Shown here: piece after piece, positions 32,068 to 41,068 of the stretch
Layout: each line of letters opens with the position of its first letter
Position numbering within the stretch: the first letter of the stretch is position 1
Assembly (NCBI RefSeq): GCF_018785315.1
Contig: NZ_WQPN01000066.1
Location: forward strand, 1 to 64,000
Source: Clostridium sp. MCC353
GTDB lineage: Bacteria; Bacillota; Clostridia; Lachnospirales; Lachnospiraceae
DNA length: 64,000 nt
Direction of reading: 5' to 3'
Made by a program: the position numbers and the translations under genes
Notes under the pieces: generated by a model
Database searches by the model: none
What the model was told of the DNA's origin: nothing
What the model saw: the letters and a program-made list of their open reading frames with translations, nothing else

Positions 32068-33225
32068 TCAGCCAAAGGACCATTTCCACTTAGGCAGTAT
32101 ATTCCCTATGCTTCTGACCGCTCCTGTAAATGTATCCTTTACCGCATTTCCGATGCCGGACACCACTTTTTGGGCGCCGCTAACCACGGCTTCTCCCACA
32201 TCCAAAATGGTATCTGAGACAAGTTCCGTCACCCCTTTTCCGGTAAACTGTTTGCAGGCGAAATCCAGAACCGCAGATGCCGCTACCGCAACTCCGCCCA
32301 CCACAACGGCCGGAGCCGCAATACCCAGGGCCGCCGCCCCGGCTGCCACACCGGCGGCCAGCAGCGCGCCTTTTCCTATATCAATTCCCGTTTCCAGCAC
32401 AGTCTCTGCAACTGCCCGCTCTCCGGTTATTTCCCCTTTTGAAAACTCTTCATAATTGCTGAACCCATTGGCCACCAAGGCCAGCGTCCATCCGGCTATC
32501 TTAGTCCCCTTAATAACATTGCCGGCGGCATCCCCTGTGACTTCGTAATTCAAAGCGCTCTCAAATGTATCCTTTGCCGACTGCAGCCTGCCCATCCAGC
32601 CGGCGGTCTGGCTGATAGAGACCGCTTTATAACCGTTCAGCCCCAGCGCCTCGATCCAGTCCCACGGCTCACCCGCCAATTCAGAAGCGCCCATAATGGT
32701 CTTCCCCAGACTTTTAATGACTGCGCCTGCGTCTTTATAGGTAAAACCGTCATGATCCATCAGAATTTTAATTATGGAATTGATAACAGCCGTGGAGCCG
32801 CCCAGATCGCCGGCTTCTTCAATGACATCCAGGATCAGATTTACCGTTTCCCTGGGAAGGTCCGCATACCACGGCTGATCTCCGCCTCCCCCGCCAGTTC
32901 TGCCTGTTCCGGGAGACGGGGCTTCCATCCCTCCTATGGCCGTGCCCTGGGCTCTGCCGGTGATGCTGTTTTCACAATCTATGTACTGTTTACTGATGCT
33001 CTGCAGGGAAACATACATGGTTCCCATCTTCCGCTTTTCTTCTTCCAAATCCTCTGCCAGAGACTTGATTCTCTGCTGGATGGAAGAGTAGGAAGATGTG
33101 CTGATCCCCTTTGCGTTCCTCACGCTGCCGACTTCTGACTTAAACTCCTCCAACCGGCCGGAATACCCGTTTAACTCTTCCGCCAAAGCCGATACCTTAT
33201 CCGGTTTAATATGAAAACCTGACAC
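32068..33225 (-). CDS. WXG/LXG-like type VII secretion substrate
   Basis: A 385-residue protein. Residues 1-90 form a helical hairpin typical of WXG100/LXG N-termini (VSALAEELNGYSGRLEEFKSE, then a coiled second helix). A Gly/Pro-rich linker follows (PSPGTGRTGGGGGDQPW). The C-terminal half has long Ala/Gly-rich helices (GALLAAGVAAGAAALGIAA, VGGVAVAASAVLDFA), suggestive of membrane insertion or pore formation. No nuclease or other catalytic motif is apparent. No T7SS machinery (EssC, EsaA, EssB) lies in the window, so secretion would depend on genes elsewhere. The adjacent DUF4176 protein may be a chaperone or partner. Confidence 0.7.
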   Translation of the reverse strand: MSGFHIKPDKVSALAEELNGYSGRLEEFKSEVGSVRNAKGISTSSYSSIQQRIKSLAEDLEEEKRKMGTMYVSLQSISKQYIDCENSITGRAQGTAIGGMEAPSPGTGRTGGGGGDQPWYADLPRETVNLILDVIEEAGDLGGSTAVINSIIKILMDHDGFTYKDAGAVIKSLGKTIMGASELAGEPWDWIEALGLNGYKAVSISQTAGWMGRLQSAKDTFESALNYEVTGDAAGNVIKGTKIAGWTLALVANGFSNYEEFSKGEITGERAVAETVLETGIDIGKGALLAAGVAAGAAALGIAAPAVVVGGVAVAASAVLDFACKQFTGKGVTELVSDTILDVGEAVVSGAQKVVSGIGNAVKDTFTGAVRSIGNILPKWKWSFG

Positions 33226-33285
33226 TCATCTGCCCCCTTTATCTGCATAAAACCGTAATTTTTTCAAATTATAACAATCTGCTTA

Positions 33286-34041
33286 TTAAAACGCAGCCAC
33301 TTCCACCCCTGCGGCCTCCAACGCTTTTCTTATCCTGACCACAAAATCCAATGCTTTAAGGCTGTCGCCATGAACGCAGACCGAATCCGGCTTTATGGAT
33401 ATCTCTTTTCCCGTATAAGCCTCGGTCTTGCCTTCCTTAACCATGCGGATCACCCGCCTTACCGCCAGTTCCTCATCCTCAATTACAGCGCCCGGCTTTC
33501 TTCTGTCGGCCAGAGAACCGTCCTCCTCATAAGCCCGGTCGGCAAATACCTCCTGGGCGCAGAAAAGGCCCGTATCCCAAGCTGCCTTAACCATCTGGCT
33601 GCCTGCCAGCGCCAACAGCTTTAATTCAGGATCAAACGCATAAACCGCCTCACAGACAGCCTTTGCCAGCCGGTAATCCCGGCCCGCCATATTATAAAGC
33701 GCTCCATGGGGCTTTACATGAACCATGGGCGCTCCTGCAGAACGGCAGAATCCGTACAGCGCCCCCAATTGGTAGGTCATATAAGCCTTTACTTCCTCCG
33801 GAGTAACGTCCATTTCCCTTCTCCCAAATCCCATCAGATCCGGAAATCCCGGATGGGCCCCAATGCCTGCGCCGTACTTTTTAGCCAGTTTCACCGTCCG
33901 CTCCATGACCTGGGGATCAGACGCATGGAATCCACAGGCGATATTGACAGAAGATACAAAAGGAATCACCTCTTCGTCCAACCCGAGGCTGTATCTTCCA
34001 AAGCTCTCCCCCAGATCGCAGTTTAAATCTATCTTGTTCAT
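33286..34041 (-). CDS. pxpA: 5-oxoprolinase subunit A (LamB/YcsF family)
   Basis: A 251-residue PxpA, part of the ATP-dependent PxpABC 5-oxoprolinase that opens pyroglutamate to glutamate. Diagnostic stretches: DLNCDLGESFGRYSLGLDEE, NIACGFHASDP, GIGAHPGFPDLMGFGRR, VKPHGALYNM and CVHGDS near the C-terminus. It is last in the pxpB-pxpC-pxpA unit, with 147 bp to pxpC occupied by structured repeat copy B, whose GGAGG is the ribosome-binding site of pxpA. Confidence 0.95.
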   Translation of the reverse strand: MNKIDLNCDLGESFGRYSLGLDEEVIPFVSSVNIACGFHASDPQVMERTVKLAKKYGAGIGAHPGFPDLMGFGRREMDVTPEEVKAYMTYQLGALYGFCRSAGAPMVHVKPHGALYNMAGRDYRLAKAVCEAVYAFDPELKLLALAGSQMVKAAWDTGLFCAQEVFADRAYEEDGSLADRRKPGAVIEDEELAVRRVIRMVKEGKTEAYTGKEISIKPDSVCVHGDSLKALDFVVRIRKALEAAGVEVAAF

Positions 34042-34047
34042 GATATT

Positions 34048-34173
34048 CCTCCATGCCGGAGCGTTTTTTGCGAAAGCATGCGCTGAGAATTTCAGATTCT
34101 CAGCTGTGATTCAAATTTGTGGCTCCGGCACAAATTTGAGTGTGACAAATAAGCCATCAGGATTATTTGTCAC
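34048..34173 (-). repeat. Structured RBS-proximal repeat, copy B (before pxpA)
   Basis: A 126-bp element read on the minus strand. GTGACAAATAA pairs with TTATTTGTCAC. CAAATTTGTG pairs with CACAAATTTG around CCGGAGC. GCTGAGAAT pairs with ATTCTCAGC. GCTCCGGCAT is followed by GGAGG (34052-34048), 6 nt before the pxpA ATG. Compared with copy A, the first stem changes on both sides (GAC/GTC for TAA/TTA), a compensatory change. Confidence 0.88.
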
Positions 34174-34188
34174 GCTATCTCCATGGCC

Positions 34189-35154
34189 TTACCCAAACCG
34201 TTCGTTCTTAATCCGCTCAAATTCCTCCTGCCGCGCCCGATACAGCCTCTGCGCCACCTCCACTGAACACGCGGTGAATCTCACCTTTTCATTGGTGCGA
34301 AGCTGCACCAACCTGGGGATGTCCACGGATATCACATTTGCTATTTTGGCATATCCTCCCGTAGTCTGCCTGTCGGCCAGCATAATGATGGGCATGCCAT
34401 CCGGCGTGATCTGCACAGCTCCAAATGCGATTCCATCGGAGATAATATCCACGCCCTGTACCGCCTCTACCGGTTCCCCCTCCAAACGGTAACCCATGCG
34501 GTCAGAATCCACATGAATTTTATACTCCGTATTCAAAAATGTCTTGATTCCCTCTTTTGTATAATAATCCTCCTGGGGACCCATGATCACCCGCAGCAGT
34601 TCCGAAGACGGCTTCACCGGTTCTTCCTTATAAATATCCTTCCAATCGGATAAATCCCTTTTATTCATTCTCCGCAATCGTTTCCTGGGATTTCTCAATC
34701 GGATCAGCGCCCCCGCTTCCAGCCTTCCTCCCCGGAATCCTCCCAAAAGGGATTTCGTATGGGTGGAACGGCTTCCCATCACGGGCTGGACATCAAGCCC
34801 TCCCGCAAATGCGATATAAGCATATCTTCCCGACTTAGGATAACCGAATTTCAAAACATCCCCGCGCTTTACCTGTAACGCCCGGTTCATGGATACCGGC
34901 CTGTCATTGATCTGCGGTTCCACAGGCGCGCCGGTAACAGCAATCACCTCATCTTCCCCAAATTCAATGGACGGCCCCAGCATCATGATCTCTAAAACCG
35001 CCTCATCCGCTTCATTGTCCACAAGCAGATTGGCTGCGCGGTAGGAACTGGTATCCATGACTCCGGCCTGGGAAAACCCTGAACTCTGATAGCCTCTCCG
35101 TCCTGCATCCTGAACCGTTGTAAACATGCCTGGTGTCAATATTTTTATTCCCAT
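34189..35154 (-). CDS. pxpC: 5-oxoprolinase subunit C
   Basis: A 321-residue PxpC (biotin-dependent carboxyltransferase-like family, formerly allophanate hydrolase subunit 2). Motifs: MGIKILTPGMFTTVQDAGR, GYQSSGFSQAGVMD, DNEADEAVLEI, TGAPVEPQIND, GDVLKFGYPKSGRYAYIAFAGG and QTTGGYAKIANV. The start at 35154 shares its A with the pxpB stop (TGATG) and has GGAGG 7 nt upstream; a longer frame to 35184 lies within pxpB. Confidence 0.93.
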   Translation of the reverse strand: MGIKILTPGMFTTVQDAGRRGYQSSGFSQAGVMDTSSYRAANLLVDNEADEAVLEIMMLGPSIEFGEDEVIAVTGAPVEPQINDRPVSMNRALQVKRGDVLKFGYPKSGRYAYIAFAGGLDVQPVMGSRSTHTKSLLGGFRGGRLEAGALIRLRNPRKRLRRMNKRDLSDWKDIYKEEPVKPSSELLRVIMGPQEDYYTKEGIKTFLNTEYKIHVDSDRMGYRLEGEPVEAVQGVDIISDGIAFGAVQITPDGMPIIMLADRQTTGGYAKIANVISVDIPRLVQLRTNEKVRFTACSVEVAQRLYRARQEEFERIKNERFG

Positions 35155-35900
35155 CAAAGCACCTCCACTTCCGATATTCTGCATTTATACATCCCGATGG
35201 ACAAATCCCTCTTTATCTGCTCATATTCGCCCCTGCTCACCGGAATAAAGCGGATATAATCGCCGGTTTGGTAAAGAAGGGGACTTTTTCTTCTGAGACG
35301 GAACGGGCGGACCGGGGTTTTTCCGATGAGACGCCATCCTCCCGGAGAATCCAAAGGGTAAATTCCCGTCTGCTTTCCGCCGATGCCGACGCTGCCCGAT
35401 GGGATTTTCGGCCTCGGCGACGAGAGCCTGGGAACCTCCAGCCTGGGGTCCAGCCCCCCTAAATAAGCGAATCCCGGTAAGAATCCCATCATATAGATCA
35501 GATAATCCCTGCCCGAATGAAGTTTTATCACTTCTTCCTCCGTAATCCCCGCATATTCCGCAACGTCTTTTAAATCCGGACCCAGTTCTCCGCCGTAACA
35601 TACGGGAATTTCAACCAGACGCCTGGTTCCCCCGGCAATGACGGACAAATCCCGGTCCAAAAGACTGCGAAGGCAGGCCTCCAGTTCTTCATACCAGATC
35701 ACTTCCGGGTCATAACAGATCATCAGGGAGCAAAACGCAGGAATCGTCTCCACAATGCCCTTCAGGCGTCCGGCATTCACCTCCTCCCCGATTATTTTCT
35801 GAAAACCGCTTACTTTGTTATTCACCTCAACACTGATCTCATTGCCAAACTCCACACACACTGCCGAATCTCCATTCAATAAAATTCGGGGATAGCCCAT
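35154..35900 (-). CDS. pxpB: 5-oxoprolinase subunit B
   Basis: A 248-residue PxpB (KipI/allophanate hydrolase subunit 1 family). NGDSAVCVEFGNEISVEVN at the start, RLVEIPVCYGGELGPDL, YLIYMMGFLPGFAYLGGLDP, SVGIGGKQTGIYPLDSPGGW and IGKTP are the family hallmarks. First gene of the pxp unit, coupled to pxpC by a one-base stop/start overlap. Confidence 0.94.
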   Translation of the reverse strand: MGYPRILLNGDSAVCVEFGNEISVEVNNKVSGFQKIIGEEVNAGRLKGIVETIPAFCSLMICYDPEVIWYEELEACLRSLLDRDLSVIAGGTRRLVEIPVCYGGELGPDLKDVAEYAGITEEEVIKLHSGRDYLIYMMGFLPGFAYLGGLDPRLEVPRLSSPRPKIPSGSVGIGGKQTGIYPLDSPGGWRLIGKTPVRPFRLRRKSPLLYQTGDYIRFIPVSRGEYEQIKRDLSIGMYKCRISEVEVL

Positions 35901-35928
35901 ACCAGATCACCTCACTTTTTTTAAAATC

Positions 35929-35959
35929 AAGGCGCAATATCACAAGATATTACGCCTTT
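35929..35959 (-). terminator. Terminator after mscS
   Basis: AAGGCG-AATATC pairs with GATATT-CGCCTT across a 4-nt loop, followed on the minus strand by a T-containing stretch. It lies between mscS and the pxp unit. Confidence 0.7.
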
Positions 35960-36031
35960 GCCCTGCAGTTCCAAATATTCACAACAGTTCAGACGGCTCA
36001 TCCCCCGCCATCCCAACTGTTATATATAGTT

Positions 36032-36958
36032 TCACTTCATATGAACGTCCAGCTGGTTAAATGGAATCTCAATTCCCTGCTCATCAAAAGTCAGCTTCAC
36101 CTGCTCCAGGATATCCCATTTGACCGTCCAGTAGTCTTCTGTGGCCGCCCAGCCCCTGCCGCCTATCACAACGGAACTTTCCGCCAGTTCGTCCACAAAC
36201 ACAACCACATCCTCGTCTTTTAAAACCAGCGGATGGTTCTCATAAATGCTCTCTATAATCTTCTTCGCCTTTTTTAAATCCGATGAATATCCGATTCCAA
36301 CCCTGATATCCACCCGGCGTTTTTCCTGCGCCGTCACATTGGTTAAAGAATCGTCGGAAAGCGTGCCGTTTGGTATCACGATCAGCTTGTTATCCACGGT
36401 CTTTAATGTGGTATACACAAGCCCGATCACGGAAACCGTGCCTTCGCCTTCTTTGCTGATGATATAATCGCCAACCTTAAACGGCCGCATCAGAAGAATC
36501 AATACCCCTCCGGCAAAATTAGCTAAACTTCCCTGAAGGGCAAGGCCGAGAGCGATACCAGCAGAACCTAAGATTGCCACAATTGAAGCGGAATTAAAAC
36601 CGATTTTTTCAATAGCCATAAACACCAGAATGGCGTACAAACTGGCATTAATCAAAGACAGGAGAAATTTCCTTAAACTGATCTCCATCTCCATTCTCTG
36701 AAATGACCGGTCCATAATCCGGCGGATCAACCGGATAATCCTGCTCCCGACTGCAAAAATCAGTACAGCGATCAGCAGCTTATATCCGAATGCCAACAGG
36801 CCGGGAAGCCATCCCCTGATCGTTTCCAGCATCACATTAGGCTTTAGCTGGGCTAAATCAGACTGAACTTCTTCCGCAATCGGCAGTGTTTCTGCCACAG
36901 TCTCCGCCAATGTTTCCGCCGCAGTTCCGGCCAGCGTTTCTACCGTGTTCCAAATCAT
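36032..36958 (-). CDS. mscS: Small-conductance mechanosensitive channel
   Basis: A 308-residue MscS-family channel that releases solutes on hypo-osmotic shock. An N-terminal Thr/Ala/Glu-rich stretch (ETLAGTAAETLAETVAETL) precedes three transmembrane helices. The pore helix TM3 includes GSAGIALGLALQGSLANFAGGVLIL, followed by RPFKVGDYI and the beta domain (VIGLVYTTLKTVDNKLIVIPNG). Its ATG overlaps the glgB stop (ATGA), so the two are co-translated. Confidence 0.93.
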   Translation of the reverse strand: MIWNTVETLAGTAAETLAETVAETLPIAEEVQSDLAQLKPNVMLETIRGWLPGLLAFGYKLLIAVLIFAVGSRIIRLIRRIMDRSFQRMEMEISLRKFLLSLINASLYAILVFMAIEKIGFNSASIVAILGSAGIALGLALQGSLANFAGGVLILLMRPFKVGDYIISKEGEGTVSVIGLVYTTLKTVDNKLIVIPNGTLSDDSLTNVTAQEKRRVDIRVGIGYSSDLKKAKKIIESIYENHPLVLKDEDVVVFVDELAESSVVIGGRGWAATEDYWTVKWDILEQVKLTFDEQGIEIPFNQLDVHMK

Positions 36959-39255
36959 GATTTACGTCTCCTGGCTGCTGTTTTTTTCTTGGGAGCCGCT
37001 GCTGGAGCCGGCTTTTCCTGTCCCGGCGTACAACTGAATACATGAATGCCGAGAGGCGCAAGCTGAATGGTGATAGAATCTTCCCTGGCATCGCATTCAT
37101 CCTTTTTGGAAGACTTCGCACGGCTGTTTATCACGCCGCTTCCGCCAAATTCTGCCGAATCGCTGCAGAAAATCTCCTTATATTTCCCTGCAAACGGCAC
37201 TCCCACCTTAAATTTCTTGTGAACGACCGGGGCAAAATTGCAGACAAAGAGCAGTGTTTCCTCTTTTTTCCTGGTCTTCCTTAAAAATACTACGATATTG
37301 TCCTCAGCCGCAGTGCTGTTGATCCATTCGAATCCCTCCGGATGATAATCCATCTCCGATAACGCAGGATATGCGGCATATAATTGATTCAAACCCTTTA
37401 CGTATTCCTTCATCTGCTGATGGATCGGATACTCCAGAAGATTCCACTCCAGGCTCTCATTCTCATTCCACTCGGCAATCTGGCCAAAATCCTGTCCCAT
37501 GAACAACAGTTTCTTTCCCGGATGCCCCATCATAAAACCATAAGCGGCGCGGAGATTGGCGAACTTGTCCTCCATGGTATTTCCCGGCATCTTTCCGACC
37601 ATGGACCCTTTTCCGTGCACCACTTCATCATGGGAAAATACCAGTATGAAGTCTTCGCTATAGGCATACAGAAGGCTGAAGGTCAATTCTCCATAGTGAT
37701 GGCAGCGGAAAAATGGATCATAATGCATATATCCGGTAAAATCATTCATCCAGCCCATATTCCATTTATAATCAAAGCCCAGCGCGCCGTCCTTTACATT
37801 GCCTGTAATCTGAGGCCATGCTGTGGATTCCTCCGCGATCAGGACCGCGCCGTCTTTTCTCTTCTTAAAAACAGAATTCAAATGTTTTAAAAATTCCACA
37901 GCCTCCAGGTTCTCATGTCCGCCATAGATATTCGGAATCCATTCACCCGGATTCTTGCCGTAATCCAGATAAAGCATGGATGCCACCGCGTCCATACGGA
38001 TACCGTCCGCATGGTACTTGTCCGCCCAGAACAAGGCGTTGGCAATCAGGAAATTGCTGACCTGGGGCCGGCCGTAATTGTAGATCAGGGTACCCCAGTG
38101 CGGGTGGCTTCCCTGTCTCGGATCTTTATGCTCATAAACACAGGTGCCGTCAAAACAGGCCAGTCCATGCAGATCCCTCGGAAAATGAGCCGGAACCCAG
38201 TCTAACAGCACACCGATTCCCTGCCCATGCATATAATCCATGAAATACATGAAATCATCCGGCGTACCATAACGGCTGGTAGGCGCATAATACCCTGTCA
38301 CCTGATATCCCCAGGACGCATCCAGAGGATGTTCCATAACCGGCATGATTTCCACATGGGTATATCCCATCTCCTTAACATACGCGGCCAGTTTTTCCGC
38401 GATCTCCCTGTAATTATAGAATTCAGAGCCAATGATCTCATTGCCCTCTTCATCCGTTTCCACTTCTTTTCTCATCCAGGAACCGAGATGCACTTCATAA
38501 ATGGACATGGGCTTGTCTTTCGTGTCATTTTTCGCCCTGCGCTCCATCCACCCTTCATCATTCCACTGATATCCGCCGATATCCCACACCACAGACGCGG
38601 TATTGGGGCGCAGTTCACAGTAATTTCCATATGGATCCGCCTTTAAAACAGGATCTCCGTTAGGGCACTTCACTTCATACTTATAAATGGTTCCGGTTTC
38701 CAATCCCGGAATAAATAATTCAAAAATTCCCGAATCGCCCAGCTTCTCCATCTGATGACGGCGGCCGTCCCATAGGTTGAAATCACCCACAACGCTGACT
38801 CTCATGGCGCAGGGGGCCCAGACAGCGAACAAAACTCCGGTCACATCACCGATCTTCCACGGATGAGCGCCCATCTTCTCATAAACCTTATAATAAACAC
38901 CTGCTTCAAACTGCCTCTGTTCCTTCTCAGTGATCACCGGACCATATGCATACGGATCGCAGATCTCTTCCTGGGTTCCATTATCATAAGTTACCATAAG
39001 AGTATATTCAGCCACACTCTTTCTGGGTATCAGCGCCGCAAAGAATCCGGCTTCATCCGCCAGCTCCATCTCATATGTTTTACCTGTGGTTTTCAGCTTC
39101 ACCGAAATATCAACTGCAGTTGGAATAAATGCCTGGATCAGCAGGCCATCTTTCGTGACATGAGGTCCAAGCAGCCCGCGGGGATTGCCGGCTTCTGAAT
39201 ACACCAATTCTTCAATACCAGCCCAGTCCATCAAATCGTATAAAATCTTGTCCAT
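36955..39255 (-). CDS. glgB: 1,4-alpha-glucan branching enzyme
   Basis: A 766-residue GH13 enzyme that makes alpha-1,6 branches in glycogen. An N-terminal carbohydrate-binding/CBM48 part (about 20-230) precedes the (beta/alpha)8 barrel. The nucleophile Asp lies in DGIRMDAVASMLY, the acid/base Glu in VLIAEESTAWP and the stabilising Asp in FSHDEVVHGKGS. YEVHLGSWMRKE and VEIMPVMEHPLDASWGYQVTGYY (residues around 280-330) are typical of GlgB. An unusual tail is rich in Ala, Pro, Lys and Arg (PAPAAAPKKKTAARRRKS). Other glg genes are absent. Its ribosome-binding site is the end of structured repeat copy C. Confidence 0.95.
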   Translation of the reverse strand: MDKILYDLMDWAGIEELVYSEAGNPRGLLGPHVTKDGLLIQAFIPTAVDISVKLKTTGKTYEMELADEAGFFAALIPRKSVAEYTLMVTYDNGTQEEICDPYAYGPVITEKEQRQFEAGVYYKVYEKMGAHPWKIGDVTGVLFAVWAPCAMRVSVVGDFNLWDGRRHQMEKLGDSGIFELFIPGLETGTIYKYEVKCPNGDPVLKADPYGNYCELRPNTASVVWDIGGYQWNDEGWMERRAKNDTKDKPMSIYEVHLGSWMRKEVETDEEGNEIIGSEFYNYREIAEKLAAYVKEMGYTHVEIMPVMEHPLDASWGYQVTGYYAPTSRYGTPDDFMYFMDYMHGQGIGVLLDWVPAHFPRDLHGLACFDGTCVYEHKDPRQGSHPHWGTLIYNYGRPQVSNFLIANALFWADKYHADGIRMDAVASMLYLDYGKNPGEWIPNIYGGHENLEAVEFLKHLNSVFKKRKDGAVLIAEESTAWPQITGNVKDGALGFDYKWNMGWMNDFTGYMHYDPFFRCHHYGELTFSLLYAYSEDFILVFSHDEVVHGKGSMVGKMPGNTMEDKFANLRAAYGFMMGHPGKKLLFMGQDFGQIAEWNENESLEWNLLEYPIHQQMKEYVKGLNQLYAAYPALSEMDYHPEGFEWINSTAAEDNIVVFLRKTRKKEETLLFVCNFAPVVHKKFKVGVPFAGKYKEIFCSDSAEFGGSGVINSRAKSSKKDECDAREDSITIQLAPLGIHVFSCTPGQEKPAPAAAPKKKTAARRRKS

Positions 39256-39261
39256 AATAAT

Positions 39262-39728
39262 CCTCCATGCCGGAGCGTTTTTTTTTTGCGTAAATATTGT
39301 GCTGCGTAAGTATTGCGCTGTGTAAATATTGCGTTGTGTAAATATTGCGTTGTGCAGACATTGTGTTACACAGATATTGTGTTACACAAGCATTGTATTG
39401 CGCAGACATTGTGCTACACAGACATTACATTGCGCAGATATTGTGTAACACAGGCATTGCGTTACACAGATATTGCGTTACACAGACATTTCGTCGCATA
39501 GACATTGCGTTACACAGATATTGCGTTGCACAGATATTGCGTTGCACAGATATTGCGTTGCACAGATAATGAGTTACGCATTCAATAAGTTACGCATATA
39601 ATGAGTTACACATATAATGCGTTATGCAGGCACGCGCTGGGAATTCCATATTCTTAGCCGCGAATCAAATTTGTGGCTCCGGCACAAATTTGAGTGTAAA
39701 AATAAGCCGTCAAGATCATTTTTCACAC
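39262..39728 (-). repeat. Structured RBS-proximal repeat, copy C, expanded by a tandem array
   Basis: On the minus strand the 5' part (39728 down to about 39631) matches copies A and B: the first stem, CAAATTTGTG with CACAAATTTG around CCGGAGC, and a weakened third stem. The 3' part (about 39286-39262) has the A-run, CGCTCCGGCATGGAGG, with GGAGG 6 nt before the glgB ATG. Between them lies a ~340-bp 16-bp array absent from copies A and B. Confidence 0.85.
39287..39625. repeat. 16-bp tandem repeat array (about 21 units)
   Basis: Units near attgcgttacacagat repeat with a period of 16 bp; exact spacing of 16 was counted at 39521, 39537 and 39553. Units vary by a few bases, more so towards the edges. 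Because 16 is not a multiple of 3, all frames stay open for long runs, giving spurious frames of 62-74 codons. There are no unique spacers, so it is not a CRISPR array. Confidence 0.9.
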
Positions 39729-39812
39729 TGCCTGCTCCATCCGCATGTTTTAATATTTCTATTTTAGCATTCTATATTTGTTTTTACAACGAAATTGTAA
39801 CACAACTTATCT

Positions 39813-40889
39813 TCATTTTTCTTCCATTTTCTCCTCCCGGTAATATGCCAGCATCAAATCCACCACCCGGCCATAGCTCTGAACGCCGTCTGCCTGGCTG
39901 TTGGCCTTTAAGTAGGTATCGTTCACTTTGGTGGCCGTTTCCGCCACTTTTCCCTCATACCGGTCCCAAAACAGGTTATTCGCATTTAAATCGGCAAGCA
40001 CCTGAGGATCCAGGCTTCCGACCAGTTCCCGGTAAGTCCCCATGTCCGTTCGGGCCAGCGCATTTCCCGCGTAAATCCACCCGGCCAGATAACCGCTGTA
40101 GCGGAATTCCTTCATTTCCGAGTTAATACAGGCCAGATATCCGATGAAATTCGCTTCGTCCTCCCTCATATATCCCCGCAAATGAGACAATTCATGGCAG
40201 ATCGTATGGGGAATATTATAGGCTGTCATATCCTTATTATAATTCGCTTCAATGGTAAACGGCGCATAAATGCCGCTCAACTGCTGGTAAGACAAAATCT
40301 GTGAAAACAAAAGACCTTTGGGCTTTGGATAAAACCCCGCCAGCCCGGGATAAATATCCCCCAGCGCCTTCATGGATCTGACTCCTTCCTTATTAAGGAC
40401 AGACGCTTCCGGGAAACTGCTCTGACCCGCGTCCGCTTCCCCCTGGGGAACCGCATCCGGAATATTTTCATTGACACGTTCCGTCAGATACCGGCACAAT
40501 TCGATCAATTCCTCCTTTGTGGAAGGCTGCATTTTAAAATCCAGGGACGCTGAAAACGGCTGCCGGTAATAATTAATACCACAATTAATTGTATAGGAAA
40601 AAAATAAAGCCCCTGTCAGTAAAAATGTCCCGCCAAGCAGTTTCTTAGGTTTCCTTATATTCCGACCCCCATAAAATATGCAGAAAATAACCAGTGCGTA
40701 AAGCCCCAGCTCCACCACGGAAAACGGAAACAAGCCGGTCAGCCGCCCCAGGCTTCCCGTCAGCAGCGGATAAACCGTCACCGCATACCACTGGCCGAAT
40801 CCCCCGATTTTGCGGGCCGTCAATTGCAGGATTAACGCTGCGCCAAAGAGGATTCCCCCAGTTACCAATACCTTCTTCTCTCTCGTCAT
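39813..40889 (-). CDS. DUF3810 membrane protein with metallopeptidase-like motif
   Basis: A 358-residue protein. Three N-terminal transmembrane helices (ILFGAALILQLTARKIG, FSVVELGLYALVIFCIFYGG, LLGGTFLLTGALFFSYTING) are followed by an outside/soluble domain. That domain contains TICHELSHLRGYMREDEANF, an HExxH-like motif with a downstream Glu, as in gluzincins. The family function is unknown; membrane-linked protease activity is possible. The start at 40889 has GAGAGG 8 nt upstream. It is monocistronic. Confidence 0.85.
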   Translation of the reverse strand: MTREKKVLVTGGILFGAALILQLTARKIGGFGQWYAVTVYPLLTGSLGRLTGLFPFSVVELGLYALVIFCIFYGGRNIRKPKKLLGGTFLLTGALFFSYTINCGINYYRQPFSASLDFKMQPSTKEELIELCRYLTERVNENIPDAVPQGEADAGQSSFPEASVLNKEGVRSMKALGDIYPGLAGFYPKPKGLLFSQILSYQQLSGIYAPFTIEANYNKDMTAYNIPHTICHELSHLRGYMREDEANFIGYLACINSEMKEFRYSGYLAGWIYAGNALARTDMGTYRELVGSLDPQVLADLNANNLFWDRYEGKVAETATKVNDTYLKANSQADGVQSYGRVVDLMLAYYREEKMEEK

Positions 40890-41068
40890 ATGATCCTCTC
40901 ACCCCAATAAAATGATATAGTATTATTGTAAATGACTAATATGAAGTTTTTATTACCATTTTGTGAAAACCCTTGCGGAAAGTAAAATTCTCATATAAAC
41001 TCTTCTATAGCAATCGTGGATGTAAAAGCGATTAAAAATATTAGAAAATTCAAGAAGGTAAATCAGAT

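Noticed and set aside
39313-39569. Open frames of 62-74 codons with Cys/Thr/Asp/Ile periodicity
   Set aside because: They are a by-product of the 16-bp tandem array, with no ribosome-binding site.
39287-39625. Possible CRISPR array
   Set aside because: Units are contiguous 16-bp repeats with no unique spacers, and no cas genes are present.
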